A model generated the notes under the pieces. The model did no database searches. It had not been told where the DNA came from and saw nothing but the letters and a program-made list of their open reading frames with translations. A DNA stretch of 64,000 nt, taken from NCBI RefSeq assembly GCF_009901565.1, contig NZ_WXEW01000008.1:62001-126000 (forward strand), read 5' to 3'. The stretch's first letter is position 1; each line of letters starts with the position of its first letter. The translations under genes and the position numbers were made by a program. The stretch comes from Herbidospora solisilvae (GTDB lineage Bacteria > Actinomycetota > Actinomycetes > Streptosporangiales > Streptosporangiaceae). Positions 18,951 to 27,598 of the stretch are shown piece by piece.

Positions 18951-20479
18951 GCCGGACGGTGGCCGCCCTCGTGACGGTGTCCGGGTCGCCTGCGGCCATG
19001 AGTGTTCTGCTGGTCGCGCTGCTGCTCCTTCCGCTGCTGGGGGCCGTCGCGCTCCTCGTCCCCGGGCCGCTCGGCACGTTGGCCGTGCGGTTCGGGCTGG
19101 CGGTCTCGGGGATGGTCTTCGCGGTCGCCGTCGCGGTGGCGTCGCTGTTCGACTACTCGGCCGCCGGGCGGATGCAGGGGACCGTCGACCTCCCGTGGAT
19201 CCCCTGGCTCGGGGTGCGGTTCCACCTCGGGATCGACGGGATCTCGTTGCCGCTCGTCGTGCTGACCGCGCTGCTGACCCTCCTGTGCCTGGTCTACCTG
19301 GCCGGACACCGGCCGCCGCGGGCCAGGGAACTCGTCTTCGCGCTGCTGGTGCTCGAACTCGGCATGATCGGCACCTTCCTGTCGCTCGACCTGCTGCTGT
19401 TCTTCGTGTTCTTCGAGGTCGTGCTGATCCCCATGTACTTCGTCATCGCCGTCTGGGGCGGCGAGGGGCGGCGGCGGGCGGCGTACAAGTTCATCCTCTA
19501 CACGCTGCTCGGGTCGGCGGTGCTGCTGGTCGGGCTGCTCTACGTCTGGGCGCAGACCGGCACCCTCGACATGGTCCGGCTGGCGGCCGACCATCCGATG
19601 GGGCGCACGGCGCAGATCCTCGCGTTCGTGGCCATCGGGGTCGGGCTGGCCGTCAAGACGCCGATGTGGCCGCTGCACACCTGGTTGCCCGACGCCCACA
19701 CCGAGGCACCGACCGTGGGGTCGGTGCTGCTCGCCGGGGTGCTGCTCAAGATGGGCACCTACGGGTTCGCGCGGGTGGCCATCCCGATCCTGCCCGAGGG
19801 GGCCGCGGCCGTCGCGCCGTGGCTGGGGGCGCTGGCCGTCGTCGGCATCGTCTACGGCGCGCTGGCCTGCCTGGCGCAGCGCGACCTGAAGCGGCTGATC
19901 GCCTATTCGTCCGTGGGCCACATGGGGTTCGTGCTGCTCGGCTTCGCGACGCTCACGCCGGTCGGCATCAACGCCGCCCTCTACGGCAACATCGCCCACG
20001 GCCTGATCACCGGGCTGCTGTTCTTCCTGGTCGGAGCTCTCAAGGAGCGCTACGGCACGTCCGACCTCGACGAGCTCGGGCCGGGCCTGCTCGGGCGGCT
20101 GCCCTACGTCGCGTCGCTGCTGACCTTCGCCTCCGTCGCGTCGCTCGGGCTGCCGGGGCTGGCGGGGTTCTGGGGCGAGATGCTCGCCCTTCAGGGCGCC
20201 TACGAACCGGCCGCCGGGTTGCCCCGCGAGCTGTTCCTCACGTTCATGGTGATCGGCGGGCTCGGGGCGGTGCTGACGGCGGCCTACTTCCTGGTCATGT
20301 TGTCGCGGCTCACCCACGGGCCGTGGGGCGGGCCTGGGCCGACCCTCCACGACGCCACCCGGATCGAGCTCGCCGCCTGGGTGCCGCTGGTCGTGCTCAT
20401 CCTGGTGTTCGGGGTGTGGCCGTCGGCGCTGCTCGGGTTGACCACACCCGCCGTGCAGGCGCTTCTGGGGGTGCCGTGA
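18947..20479 (+). CDS. nuoM: NADH-quinone oxidoreductase subunit M (antiporter-like)
   Basis: The product is 510 residues when started at the ATG overlapping the nuoL stop; an ATG 17 codons later (MSVLLVALLL) would also give a sensible first helix. Key positions are FFEVVLIPMYFVIAVWG (proton-path Glu), [20 protein letters not shown] and the LLKMGTYG lysine. It is one of three antiporter-like subunits here. Coupled to nuoN by a GTGA overlap. Confidence 0.94.
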   Translation: MSRTVAALVTVSGSPAAMSVLLVALLLLPLLGAVALLVPGPLGTLAVRFGLAVSGMVFAVAVAVASLFDYSAAGRMQGTVDLPWIPWLGVRFHLGIDGISLPLVVLTALLTLLCLVYLAGHRPPRARELVFALLVLELGMIGTFLSLDLLLFFVFFEVVLIPMYFVIAVWGGEGRRRAAYKFILYTLLGSAVLLVGLLYVWAQTGTLDMVRLAADHPMGRTAQILAFVAIGVGLAVKTPMWPLHTWLPDAHTEAPTVGSVLLAGVLLKMGTYGFARVAIPILPEGAAAVAPWLGALAVVGIVYGALACLAQRDLKRLIAYSSVGHMGFVLLGFATLTPVGINAALYGNIAHGLITGLLFFLVGALKERYGTSDLDELGPGLLGRLPYVASLLTFASVASLGLPGLAGFWGEMLALQGAYEPAAGLPRELFLTFMVIGGLGAVLTAAYFLVMLSRLTHGPWGGPGPTLHDATRIELAAWVPLVVLILVFGVWPSALLGLTTPAVQALLGVP

Positions 20480-21891
20480 TCCAGTCGATCGACTACTGGG
20501 CGATCGCCGCGCCTCTGATCCTGGCGCTGGCCGCCGGGCTCGTCCTGCTGCTCGACGCCTTCCTGCCCGCCCGGCCCGGCGTCCGGACCGCTCTCGGCTG
20601 CGTCACCCTGGCGGCGCTGGTGGCGGCGTTCGCCGTGGTGGTGGCCCAGCGGGGCGTCCGGGAGACGTTCTGCGTGCCGTCCGTCGGCTGCTCCTACGTC
20701 GTCGACGCGACCACGGTCGTGTTCGCCGGGCTGGCCCTCGGGGCCGGGGCCGTCGTGGTGCTGCTGTCGATGGGACAACTCGCCGAGGGCGACATCCCGG
20801 TCGGGGAGTGGTACTTCCTGCTGCTCGCGGCCCTGGCCGGAGCGGTCACCCTGCCCGCGTCCCGCGACCTGATCATGCTGGTCGTGGCGCTCGAACTGGT
20901 CTCGCTGCCGGTCTTCGCGCTGACCGCGCTGCGCCGCTACGACGGTCGCGGGGCCGAGGCGGCGCTCAAGCTGTTCGTGGTCTCGGTGGTCTCCACGGCC
21001 GTGATGTTGTTCGGGGTCAGCCTCCTCTACGGCATCACCGGCGCGGTCCATCTCGACGCGATCGCGGCGGCGCTGGCGCAGCCCGAACGCCCGGGAGCCG
21101 GGCCGGTCGTGGCGGTCGGGGCCGTCATGGTCGTCGCCGGGTTCGGGTTCAAGATCGCCGCGGTGCCGTTCCACTTCTGGGCCGCCGACGTCTACCAGGG
21201 CGCGCCGATCCCGGTCGCCGCCCTGCTGTCGGTCGTGTCGAAGGCGGCCGGGTTCGCCGGGCTCATCCTCGTCCTCACCCAGGCCCTGCCGGGTGAGGCG
21301 GCCACCTGGACGCCGATCGTGGCGGTGCTGGCCGCGCTGACCATGACCGTCGGCAACGTGCTGGCGCTCCGGCAGACCCACCCCGTCAGGCTGCTGGCCT
21401 GGTCGTCGGTGGCCCAGTCGGGCTACGTCCTGGCCCCGATCGCGACCACCGACGCCCAGGCGGCCACCGCCTACCTGGTCTTCTACGCCGCCATGAACCT
21501 GACCGCGTTCGCCGTGGTCATGGCCGTGCCCCACGACACGCTCGACGGCTACCGGGGCCTGGTCTCCGGCCGTCCGGTCGCCGGGCTGGCCCTGGCGTTC
21601 GCGCTGATCTGCCTGGCCGGGCTGCCTCCCGGCCTGGCCGGGTTGTTCGCCAAGGTCGTCGTGTTCCGCGAGGTCGTCGCGGGCGGGCTCGGCTGGCTCG
21701 CGGTCGTGATGGCCGTCAACACGGTGATCGGCCTCTACTACTACATCGCCTGGACGGCCCGCCTGTTCACGCCCGCCGACGCCACCCGGCCCGCGGCGTC
21801 CAGGCCGGCCTGGATCGCGGTCGGGGTGGCCACGGCGGTGGCGGTCGGCTTCTCGGTCGCCCCCCAGCTCGTGCTCGCCACGCTGGGCTGA
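20476..21891 (+). CDS. nuoN: NADH-quinone oxidoreductase subunit N (antiporter-like)
   Basis: This last gene of the operon encodes 471 residues with about 14 helices. The family features are LELVSLPVFALTAL and KIAAVPFHFWAADVYQGAP, followed by the conserved lysine in VVSKAAGF. It starts with the GTG that overlaps the nuoM stop. The open frame extends well upstream, but that part shadows nuoM. No nuoD, E, F or G follows: a protease gene comes next. Confidence 0.94.
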   Translation: MIQSIDYWAIAAPLILALAAGLVLLLDAFLPARPGVRTALGCVTLAALVAAFAVVVAQRGVRETFCVPSVGCSYVVDATTVVFAGLALGAGAVVVLLSMGQLAEGDIPVGEWYFLLLAALAGAVTLPASRDLIMLVVALELVSLPVFALTALRRYDGRGAEAALKLFVVSVVSTAVMLFGVSLLYGITGAVHLDAIAAALAQPERPGAGPVVAVGAVMVVAGFGFKIAAVPFHFWAADVYQGAPIPVAALLSVVSKAAGFAGLILVLTQALPGEAATWTPIVAVLAALTMTVGNVLALRQTHPVRLLAWSSVAQSGYVLAPIATTDAQAATAYLVFYAAMNLTAFAVVMAVPHDTLDGYRGLVSGRPVAGLALAFALICLAGLPPGLAGLFAKVVVFREVVAGGLGWLAVVMAVNTVIGLYYYIAWTARLFTPADATRPAASRPAWIAVGVATAVAVGFSVAPQLVLATLG

Positions 21892-21956
21892 CGTTCGGGA
21901 CGGGAACGCCCAAACGTCCACCCGCGTTGGAGGGGGGGAGCGTGCGGAGGTGGACG

Positions 21957-22772
21957 ATGCGGAGAAACGGGACGCGTACGGCGGGGGTGCTGGGCGTGTC
22001 CGCCGTGCTGATCGTCGTCGTCGCGGGGCTGCTCGGGGGAGTCACCGGCCTGGTGGCCGGGGTGCCGCTGGCCGCGGTCACCGTGTGGGTGGCCTATTTC
22101 TTCTCCGACCGGTTCGCCCTCGCGGCGCTCCGCGCCCGGCCCGTCGGCGAGGTCGAGCACGCCGCCCTCTACGAGATCGTGCGGGACCTCTGCACGCAGG
22201 CCCGCCGCCCCATGCCCCGCCTCTACGTCTCCCCGCTGGCCCAGACCAACGCCTACGCCACCGGCCGCACACCCCGCAAGTCCGCCGTCATCGTCACGCA
22301 GGGGTTGCTGACGCTGCTCGACGAGCGGGAGCTGCGCGGGGTGATCGGGCACGAACTGGCCCACGTCCACAACCATGACACCCTGCTCGCCTCGGTGGCC
22401 GGGGCGCTGGCGACCATGTTCACCACGTCGGGCTACCTCGGCCCGGTCTTCGGGGTCCGCCGCGCCGACGACGAGAAGCCGGCCCCGCTGACCCGGTTCG
22501 TCGCCGCCCTGCTCGCGCCGATCGCGACCGGGCTGGTCAGGCTCGCGCTGCCGCCCGACCGCGAGTTCGCCGCCGACGAGGCCTCGGCGCGGATGACGGG
22601 CGACCCGCTCGCGCTCGCCTCCGCGCTGCGGCGCATCGACGCCAGCAACCGGGCCCGGCCGCTGCCGCGCAACGGCCGGATCGCCAGCGCCAGCCACATG
22701 TTCTTCGCGGGACCGTTCGCGACCCGGCCGACCACCGCCGAGCGGGTCGCCAACCTGGAGCGGCTGCGCTAG
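21957..22772 (+). CDS. M48-family membrane metalloprotease (HtpX-like)
   Basis: The product is 271 residues: two N-terminal helices, then a zinc protease domain with HELAHVHN (HExxH) at about residue 135, a further membrane region, and the third zinc ligand in DREFAADEAS. HtpX-like enzymes degrade damaged membrane proteins. I chose the ATG at 21957 because GGAGGT lies five bases before it; the GTG at 21942 is an alternative. It follows nuoN after 65 bases and may share its transcript, consistent with quality control of membrane complexes (inference). Its stop shares the bases CTAG with the convergent neighbour. Confidence 0.88.
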   Translation: MRRNGTRTAGVLGVSAVLIVVVAGLLGGVTGLVAGVPLAAVTVWVAYFFSDRFALAALRARPVGEVEHAALYEIVRDLCTQARRPMPRLYVSPLAQTNAYATGRTPRKSAVIVTQGLLTLLDERELRGVIGHELAHVHNHDTLLASVAGALATMFTTSGYLGPVFGVRRADDEKPAPLTRFVAALLAPIATGLVRLALPPDREFAADEASARMTGDPLALASALRRIDASNRARPLPRNGRIASASHMFFAGPFATRPTTAERVANLERLR

Positions 22773-23344
22773 CTGCGCCGGTTCGCCGGGTCGGTCTCCC
22801 CGGGGTGCAGCCCGAACAGCCCGTCGATGCTCTCTCTCAGGGCGCTCGACCGCTGGGTCTGGCGCTTCTTCGAGCTGTCGAGCTCGTGGTGGTCGTCGAG
22901 GAGGGTGCGGTCGTGCTCGAAGGCCATGAACGGCACCGCGTAGCCGCAGGAGTCGGCGATGCGGTCGCAGCTCACCACGATCACCGACCGGACGGCCGGG
23001 TGGGGCCCGAAGTTCTTCAGCAGCGCCTCGAAGCGGCTGTCGGCCGGGGTGACGACCTCGCCGGTGCCGTACAGGCGGACGATCTTCGGCGGCCCGGAGA
23101 ACGAGGCGAACATGATGGTGATGCGGCCGTTGTCGCGCAGGTGGGAGATGGTCTCGACGCCGCTGCCGTCGAGGTCGAGGTAGGCGACGGTGGTTTCGTC
23201 GAGGACGGCGAAGGTGTCGGGGTAGCCCTTGGGAGACACGTTGACATGCCCGCCGGACTCGGGGGCGGTGGCGACGAAGTAGACCGGCTGGGAGGTCACG
23301 AAGTCTCGCAGCCGGCCGTCGATCACGTCATATTGTTTGCCCAT
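22769..23344 (-). CDS. Pyridoxamine 5'-phosphate oxidase-fold flavoprotein
   Basis: The product is 191 residues with the split-barrel flavin-binding fold of the PNPOx family. Visible are the early strand VYFVATAP, the loop VNVSPKGYPDTFAV and the strand TIMFASFSG followed by IVRLYGTGEVV. In actinobacteria such proteins use FMN or F420 and are mostly of unknown substrate. Residues about 110-165 diverge from classical PdxH, so pyridoxine biosynthesis is unlikely. Convergent with the HtpX-like gene. Confidence 0.8.
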   Translation of the reverse strand: MGKQYDVIDGRLRDFVTSQPVYFVATAPESGGHVNVSPKGYPDTFAVLDETTVAYLDLDGSGVETISHLRDNGRITIMFASFSGPPKIVRLYGTGEVVTPADSRFEALLKNFGPHPAVRSVIVVSCDRIADSCGYAVPFMAFEHDRTLLDDHHELDSSKKRQTQRSSALRESIDGLFGLHPGETDPANRRS

Positions 23345-23363
23345 GACCGGACGATAACTCCGA

Positions 23364-24347
23364 TCATTCGCCCGGCAGCCACCATATCCACAGGTTGGAC
23401 CGCAGGCTCCAGGTGTCGACCTTCTTCATCTCGCCGGTGTCGACGTCGATCGTCCGCAACCCGCCGCCGATGACGTCGCCGCTCGGACTGTTCCGGTACG
23501 TCCACAGCAGCAGCCGGTCGGAGGTCTGCCAGACCAGCTTGTTGGCCCGCTCCCCCTTCGGCATCGTCAGCTTCACCGGCGGCCCGACCGAGTCGGACGA
23601 CAGGTCGTAGACCCGCAACGCGGCCTGCCGGCCCTCGATGAACACCGCGATCGACCGCCCGTCGTCGGCCAGGGCCAGCGGATAGTTGTCGTCGACGACC
23701 TGCGGCACCTCCTGGCTGTTCACCTCGCCGTCGGCGTCGTAGGAGGAGAAGATCGTGGTGTTCTGGTCGGAGGTCCCGGTCACCATCACCTTCGACCCGT
23801 CACCGCTGAACCCCTGAAGGGCCGCGTCGGCGGGCAGCGTGTAGTAGCTCCCCGACGCCACGTCGACCACCTTCGTCGGCAGCGTCCCCTGGACGTAGTC
23901 GATCGCGATCTGCTTCCCGTCGTACGACAACAACGTGTCGACGTCGTTGATCAGCAGCCCCTTCGGCGGCTTCGCCGCCGCCCCCCGCAGCGGATGGACC
24001 TTGCCGGTGACGAGATCACGCACCACCAGCTTCTTCGTCGTGGCCGTGAAATAGGCGATCCGCCTGCCGTCGCCGCTCACCGCCGGCTGCAGCGAACTCT
24101 CCCGGTCGACGCCCCCCGACGCCGTGACCTGGTGCACCTGCGCGTCCGGCAGCGGCGTGGTGCTGCCGTCCCGGCGGTAGACCATCCACTGCCCGCAGGG
24201 CACCGTGTAGCCGGCCTTGGGACACGCCTTCAGCCAGACGTACCGCGCGGGCGAGGAGGCGGCTCCCGTCGACGCCTCCGCGACCACCGCCGGCGACACG
24301 ACCGCGAGCGCCGTCAACACGGCGGCCGCGTATGCACGCTTCTGCAT
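23364..24347 (-). CDS. Secreted TolB-like propeller protein
   Basis: The product is 327 residues with a signal peptide of about 25 residues ending at VVAEA. The ATG at 24347 has GAAAGGA upstream; an upstream extension of the frame is not signal-like. The mature part contains six or so blade-like repeats with SGDGRRIAYF, SYDGKQIAIDY, SGDGSKVMVTG and ADDGRSIAVF, as in WD40/TolB-type beta-propellers. Two Cys near the N-terminus may pair. No catalytic motif was seen. It may bind a partner outside the membrane. Unknown function; divergent from a membrane gene. Confidence 0.78.
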   Translation of the reverse strand: MQKRAYAAAVLTALAVVSPAVVAEASTGAASSPARYVWLKACPKAGYTVPCGQWMVYRRDGSTTPLPDAQVHQVTASGGVDRESSLQPAVSGDGRRIAYFTATTKKLVVRDLVTGKVHPLRGAAAKPPKGLLINDVDTLLSYDGKQIAIDYVQGTLPTKVVDVASGSYYTLPADAALQGFSGDGSKVMVTGTSDQNTTIFSSYDADGEVNSQEVPQVVDDNYPLALADDGRSIAVFIEGRQAALRVYDLSSDSVGPPVKLTMPKGERANKLVWQTSDRLLLWTYRNSPSGDVIGGGLRTIDVDTGEMKKVDTWSLRSNLWIWWLPGE

Positions 24348-24451
24348 GTGCGTTCCTTTCGTCACCGGAGTAGATGCCGGAACCGGCGCGGAAGTTGGCA
24401 GCGAATCGGTAACCGGCATGGGGAGGGGCAGGTTGTGGTGGAATCTGGCGA

Positions 24452-25441
24452 ATGGAGCGTGCGCGCCAGTTATTGGGCGATGTTCTGATCGGCATCACAC
24501 TGGTGATCGTGGCGGGCGGGGCCTATCTCGGCAGCCACTATGCGATCACCGATGATGTGGTGTCCTATTCCGGTACGTACGGGCCTTTGCAGGGCGTCGA
24601 GATGTCCGCGGCCTACGAGTCGGTTCTTACGGCGAACTTCGAGGTGCCCGGCGGCCTGCTGGTGCGTCAGGTCCACGACCAGTACGGGACGGTGCTGCTG
24701 GTCGGGCTGGTGATCTGGGCGGTGATCGGGCGTTTCAGCTACGCCCTTCCGGCTTTTGGGCTGGCGCTGGTCGCGTCGTTCTCGGGCATGCAGCTGGGGG
24801 AGGGCAACGGCCCTGTTCCGCTCTGGTTCGCGGGCCACATCGCAGCTACTCTCGCCATGGCCACGATCATGGTCGTGTCGTCATGGCGAGAGGCCAAGGA
24901 GAAGACCCATTTCGATCGGGTATGTGGGCGGGGTTCTCGGCCTGCTGGTGGCCGCGGGCCTTTTCTGACGATGACGCGATTACGACAGGCCGTGGGCGGC
25001 CTTCTGATTCTGCTTACTCTCCTGGCGGCGGTTGCCGGCGAGTCGTATGTCATGCCGTTCGGCGGGGAAGTGGTGGTCAACGGGTCGTATGCGCCGTTGC
25101 AGGGTGTTTCCCAGACGACCGACCATGGGGGGCCGGTTCTGAACATCGGGGCGTTGGGCCTCGACCGGGGCGGGCTCTTCTTCTACGGGCTGATCCTCTG
25201 GACTGCGCTGGGGCGGTATCTGCACGGGGCTGCGGCGTTCTGCCTCGGCGTGCTGGCGACCGTCACCGCCGTTCTGCTCCACGTGAGCTGGGTCTGGTAC
25301 GGCGTCCACCTGCTGGCGACGGCGGGAATGGGGGCGGTGCTGGCGGACGCGGCCAGACGTGAGTGGCTGACCCGGGAAAAGCACTCAGGGCACATGGCCG
25401 CTTCGGGAGCGGCGGCCGTGTGCCCTGAATGTGCCCTCTGA
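24452..25441 (+). CDS. Tandem-duplicated small membrane protein(s), probably two genes joined by a frameshift
   Basis: One reading frame of 329 codons runs from the ATG at 24452. Its two halves are paralogues: each has a helix, a loop with GPLQGV or APLQGV, and two or three further helices (LVIWAVIGRFSYALPAFGLAL and LILWTALGRYLHGAAAF lie at equivalent places). The joining segment at about 24905-24970 has poor third-position GC in this frame. In the +1-shifted frame it reads SIGYVGGVLGLLVAAGLF then TGA, followed by the ATG at 24971 of the second half. Removing one C from CCC at 24906-24908 would restore two separate genes, 24452-24968 and 24971-25441. Family not recognised; probably integral membrane proteins. 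Confidence 0.65.
   Translation: MERARQLLGDVLIGITLVIVAGGAYLGSHYAITDDVVSYSGTYGPLQGVEMSAAYESVLTANFEVPGGLLVRQVHDQYGTVLLVGLVIWAVIGRFSYALPAFGLALVASFSGMQLGEGNGPVPLWFAGHIAATLAMATIMVVSSWREAKEKTHFDRVCGRGSRPAGGRGPFLTMTRLRQAVGGLLILLTLLAAVAGESYVMPFGGEVVVNGSYAPLQGVSQTTDHGGPVLNIGALGLDRGGLFFYGLILWTALGRYLHGAAAFCLGVLATVTAVLLHVSWVWYGVHLLATAGMGAVLADAARREWLTREKHSGHMAASGAAAVCPECAL
25385..25428. terminator. 17-bp hairpin at convergent gene ends
   Basis: The arms at 25385-25401 and 25412-25428 pair over 17 positions with one G-T wobble. The hairpin sits in the last codons of the membrane gene and about 40 bases beyond the stop of yajQ, so it can serve both strands. Confidence 0.7.
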
Positions 25442-25469
25442 CCTTCGGCGGGACGCGAAGGCGCAGGTG

Positions 25470-25961
25470 TCAGCGGTAGTTCTTGAACTGCAGCGCGATG
25501 TCCAAGTCTTTGCCCTTCAGCAGGGTGATGACCTCCTGCAGGTCGTCCTTCTTCTTGGAGCTCACCCGCAGCTCCTCGCCCTGGATCTGGGCCTTCACGC
25601 CCTTGGGCCCCTCGTCGCGGATCATCTTGGAGATCTTCTTGGCGTTCTCCTGGTCGATGCCCTCCTTGAGGGCGACCATCAGCCGATATTCCTTGCCGGA
25701 AAGCTTCGGCTCACCCGCGTCGAGGACCTTCAGGGACAGCCCGCGCTTGATCAGCTTCTCGCGGAACACGTCGAGGACGGCGTTGGCCCGCTCCTCGCTG
25801 TTCGCCTTGATCTCGATGTCCTTCTGGCCAGACCAGGAGATGTCCGCGCCCGTGCCCTTGAAGTCGAAGCGGTGCCCGACCTCTTTGACCGTCTGGTTCA
25901 GCGCGTTGTCGACCTCCTGGCGGTCGATCTCAGAGACAACGTCGAAACTGCTATCGGCCAT
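25470..25961 (-). CDS. yajQ: YajQ-family nucleotide-binding protein
   Basis: The product is 163 residues, the standard size. It opens with [20 protein letters not shown] and contains the family stretches RFDFKGTG and [12 protein letters not shown]. YajQ proteins are small cytoplasmic two-domain ferredoxin-fold proteins; some bind cyclic-di-GMP and influence transcription factors. It lies between a bidirectional hairpin and a GNAT gene on the same strand. Confidence 0.93.
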   Translation of the reverse strand: MADSSFDVVSEIDRQEVDNALNQTVKEVGHRFDFKGTGADISWSGQKDIEIKANSEERANAVLDVFREKLIKRGLSLKVLDAGEPKLSGKEYRLMVALKEGIDQENAKKISKMIRDEGPKGVKAQIQGEELRVSSKKKDDLQEVITLLKGKDLDIALQFKNYR

Positions 25962-25978
25962 CGGTGTCCGTGTCCTCT

Positions 25979-26461
25979 CTACGTTCCTACCGACCTTAGC
26001 CGCCTCATGACCACTCGCGGCGCCACCTCGATCCCCAGCTCGCGTTCATGTGCTACGAGCGCTTCGAGTTCGGGCCCCCACTCGGCGGAGTCGAGGACGT
26101 GGAAGCCGCGCCTGGCGTACCAGGGGGCGTTCCACGGCACGTCCCGGAACGTCGTCAGGGTGACGTCGCCCAGGGCGCAGACGGCCTCCAGGAGCGCCGT
26201 CCCCAGGCCTTTTCCCTCGTGTACGGGATGCACCGCCAACTGGTCGAGATGCACGTTGCCGTCGACCTCGCCCACGAGGGCGAAGCCCACCGGGGGCCGG
26301 CCGGTCACGTAGACACGCCCGGGGTCGGAGACTTCTTCGATCATGGTGGTGCCGGGCGGGAAGACGATGCCCAGCGGGGCGAACCGCGCGTCGGCGGCCA
26401 GCTCGATGGCGGCCAGGCCGGGCAGTTCGGCGGGGGCGGGGTGTCGGATCACGCCGACCAT
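25979..26461 (-). CDS. GNAT-family N-acetyltransferase
   Basis: The product is 160 residues from the ATG at 26461; a GTG 12 codons upstream is possible. The acetyl-CoA binding region reads [19 protein letters not shown], the classical motif A of GNAT enzymes, and [10 protein letters not shown] is the motif B tyrosine region. Substrate unknown. It is 17 bases upstream of yajQ on the same strand and probably cotranscribed with it. Confidence 0.85.
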   Translation of the reverse strand: MVGVIRHPAPAELPGLAAIELAADARFAPLGIVFPPGTTMIEEVSDPGRVYVTGRPPVGFALVGEVDGNVHLDQLAVHPVHEGKGLGTALLEAVCALGDVTLTTFRDVPWNAPWYARRGFHVLDSAEWGPELEALVAHERELGIEVAPRVVMRRLRSVGT

Positions 26462-26554
26462 CCTGGGTGATGGACGTCTGGGACAAACCGATGTCACGTG
26501 TACGGCGCGAGTCCGCTATTCTCTTACCTGTCGCCGCCGAGAGGCGGATGACAC

Positions 26555-26639
26555 GGCAGGTTGCCCGAGTGGCCAAAGGGAGCGGACTGTAAATCCGTCG
26601 GCTAAGCCTACCCAGGTTCGAACCCTGGACCTGCCACCA
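26555..26639 (+). tRNA. tRNA-Tyr (GTA)
   Basis: The 85-base cloverleaf pairs GGCAGGT with ACCTGCC. The anticodon GTA is at 26589-26591, with a long variable arm as in bacterial tRNA-Tyr. The T-arm is GGTTCGAACCC. CCA is encoded at 26637-26639. tRNA-Tyr is a known integration site for actinomycete elements such as SLP1, but no integrase gene lies beside it here. Confidence 0.95.
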
Positions 26640-26644
26640 GCAGG

Positions 26645-26680
26645 AAAACGGCCCCTGACCATCAGGTCAGGGGCCGTTTT
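26645..26680. terminator. Perfect 16-bp terminator after tRNA-Tyr
   Basis: The arms at 26645-26660 and 26665-26680 are exact reverse complements around the loop ATCA. They begin with AAAA and end with TTTT, so the hairpin is an intrinsic terminator for the tRNA and, on the other strand, for the GAF gene ending at 26687. Confidence 0.92.
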
Positions 26681-26686
26681 CGTGTC

Positions 26687-27517
26687 TTATGAGAACCACG
26701 CCTGCACGGCGACGCCGGTCAGGTCGGCGGGCCCGGCGATCACCTGTGCCACGACCGTGGCCGTGCGGCCGTCGGCGAGGGCAATCTCCTCCACCGCTTC
26801 CCGGCCCTGCGCCACCAGCCTCACGGCGGCGTCCTCCAAAGCGAGCCGATCACGTTGGCACAGGTCAGGGGGCATGGTGGCCGGAACGACGGTCGCGGCT
26901 CCCGAGTTGAGGAACCTTCGGAACAAGGCCTGCTCGCGGCTGGTGCTCAAGTCGAGCAGGCTCTGCTCGACTTCGTGAGCCGACCGCCGGATCATGGCCC
27001 TCACCTGCGCGTCCATCTGTTCACTCAGAGAGGCGAGGCACACGACTCCTTCTACGCACCCGGTGAGAGGGTTGAGCACGGGGCTGCCCACGGCGGCGAA
27101 CTTCTGCAGTTCTGCCCACAGGTGCTCGCTGCCCGTCACCTGGTAGGTCCGCCGCTCCAGTAGCGCGGTGCCCACGGCGTTGGTGCCGATGTCCGACTCG
27201 GCGTAGCTGAAACCGGGGATGACGCCGAGGGCGTCGGCCGCCGACCGTATCGAGGTGTTGCCCAGCACGCGCCGGGCCAGCACTCCGGACGCGTCGCTCA
27301 GGAACACGCCGGACGGGGTTCCGGCGATGTCGGTCTGCAGCCGGTCGAGGATGGGCTGGGCCGCGCGTACCAGGATGCTGTCGAAATCCATGTCGTCGAG
27401 CAGGCGAGCTTTGAAGGCGCCAGGGTTCAGCCCGGCGTCCTGACAACGCCGCCACGAATTCAGGATCGGTTCGCGTACCGCCTGCTCCGCGGAAAGTGCG
27501 CTCAAAATCAACTCCAT
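26687..27517 (-). CDS. GAF-domain sensor protein (AcoR-like N-terminal part, no HTH)
   Basis: The product is 276 residues. It starts with a helix followed by ILNSWRRCQDAGL, as in the N-terminus of AcoR-like acetoin regulators. A GAF domain spans about 50-190 (FLSDASGVLARRVLG, then YAESDIGTNAVGTAL and LNPLTGCVEGVV). The C-terminal 80 residues carry neither an AAA domain nor a Fis helix-turn-helix, so the protein senses or scaffolds rather than binding DNA itself. It lies 81 bases downstream of a histidine kinase on the same strand, which could make it an accessory sensor. Function unknown. Confidence 0.75.
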   Translation of the reverse strand: MELILSALSAEQAVREPILNSWRRCQDAGLNPGAFKARLLDDMDFDSILVRAAQPILDRLQTDIAGTPSGVFLSDASGVLARRVLGNTSIRSAADALGVIPGFSYAESDIGTNAVGTALLERRTYQVTGSEHLWAELQKFAAVGSPVLNPLTGCVEGVVCLASLSEQMDAQVRAMIRRSAHEVEQSLLDLSTSREQALFRRFLNSGAATVVPATMPPDLCQRDRLALEDAAVRLVAQGREAVEEIALADGRTATVVAQVIAGPADLTGVAVQAWFS

Positions 27518-27598
27518 GATCTCGTTAGTGAGCCATGCGGCAACATTCCACGGTAAAAGGGGATAACCCGATCGGATGCATCTGCCGAGTAAACGTTC

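Noticed and set aside
11425-21891. A hidden nuoD in another frame
   Set aside because: None of the frames between nuoC and nuoN shows the 49-kDa subunit motifs; the gaps are filled by the kinase and HhH genes on the other strand.
26600-26640. Attachment site with an integrated element at tRNA-Tyr
   Set aside because: No integrase, excisionase or second copy of the tRNA 3' end was found in the window.
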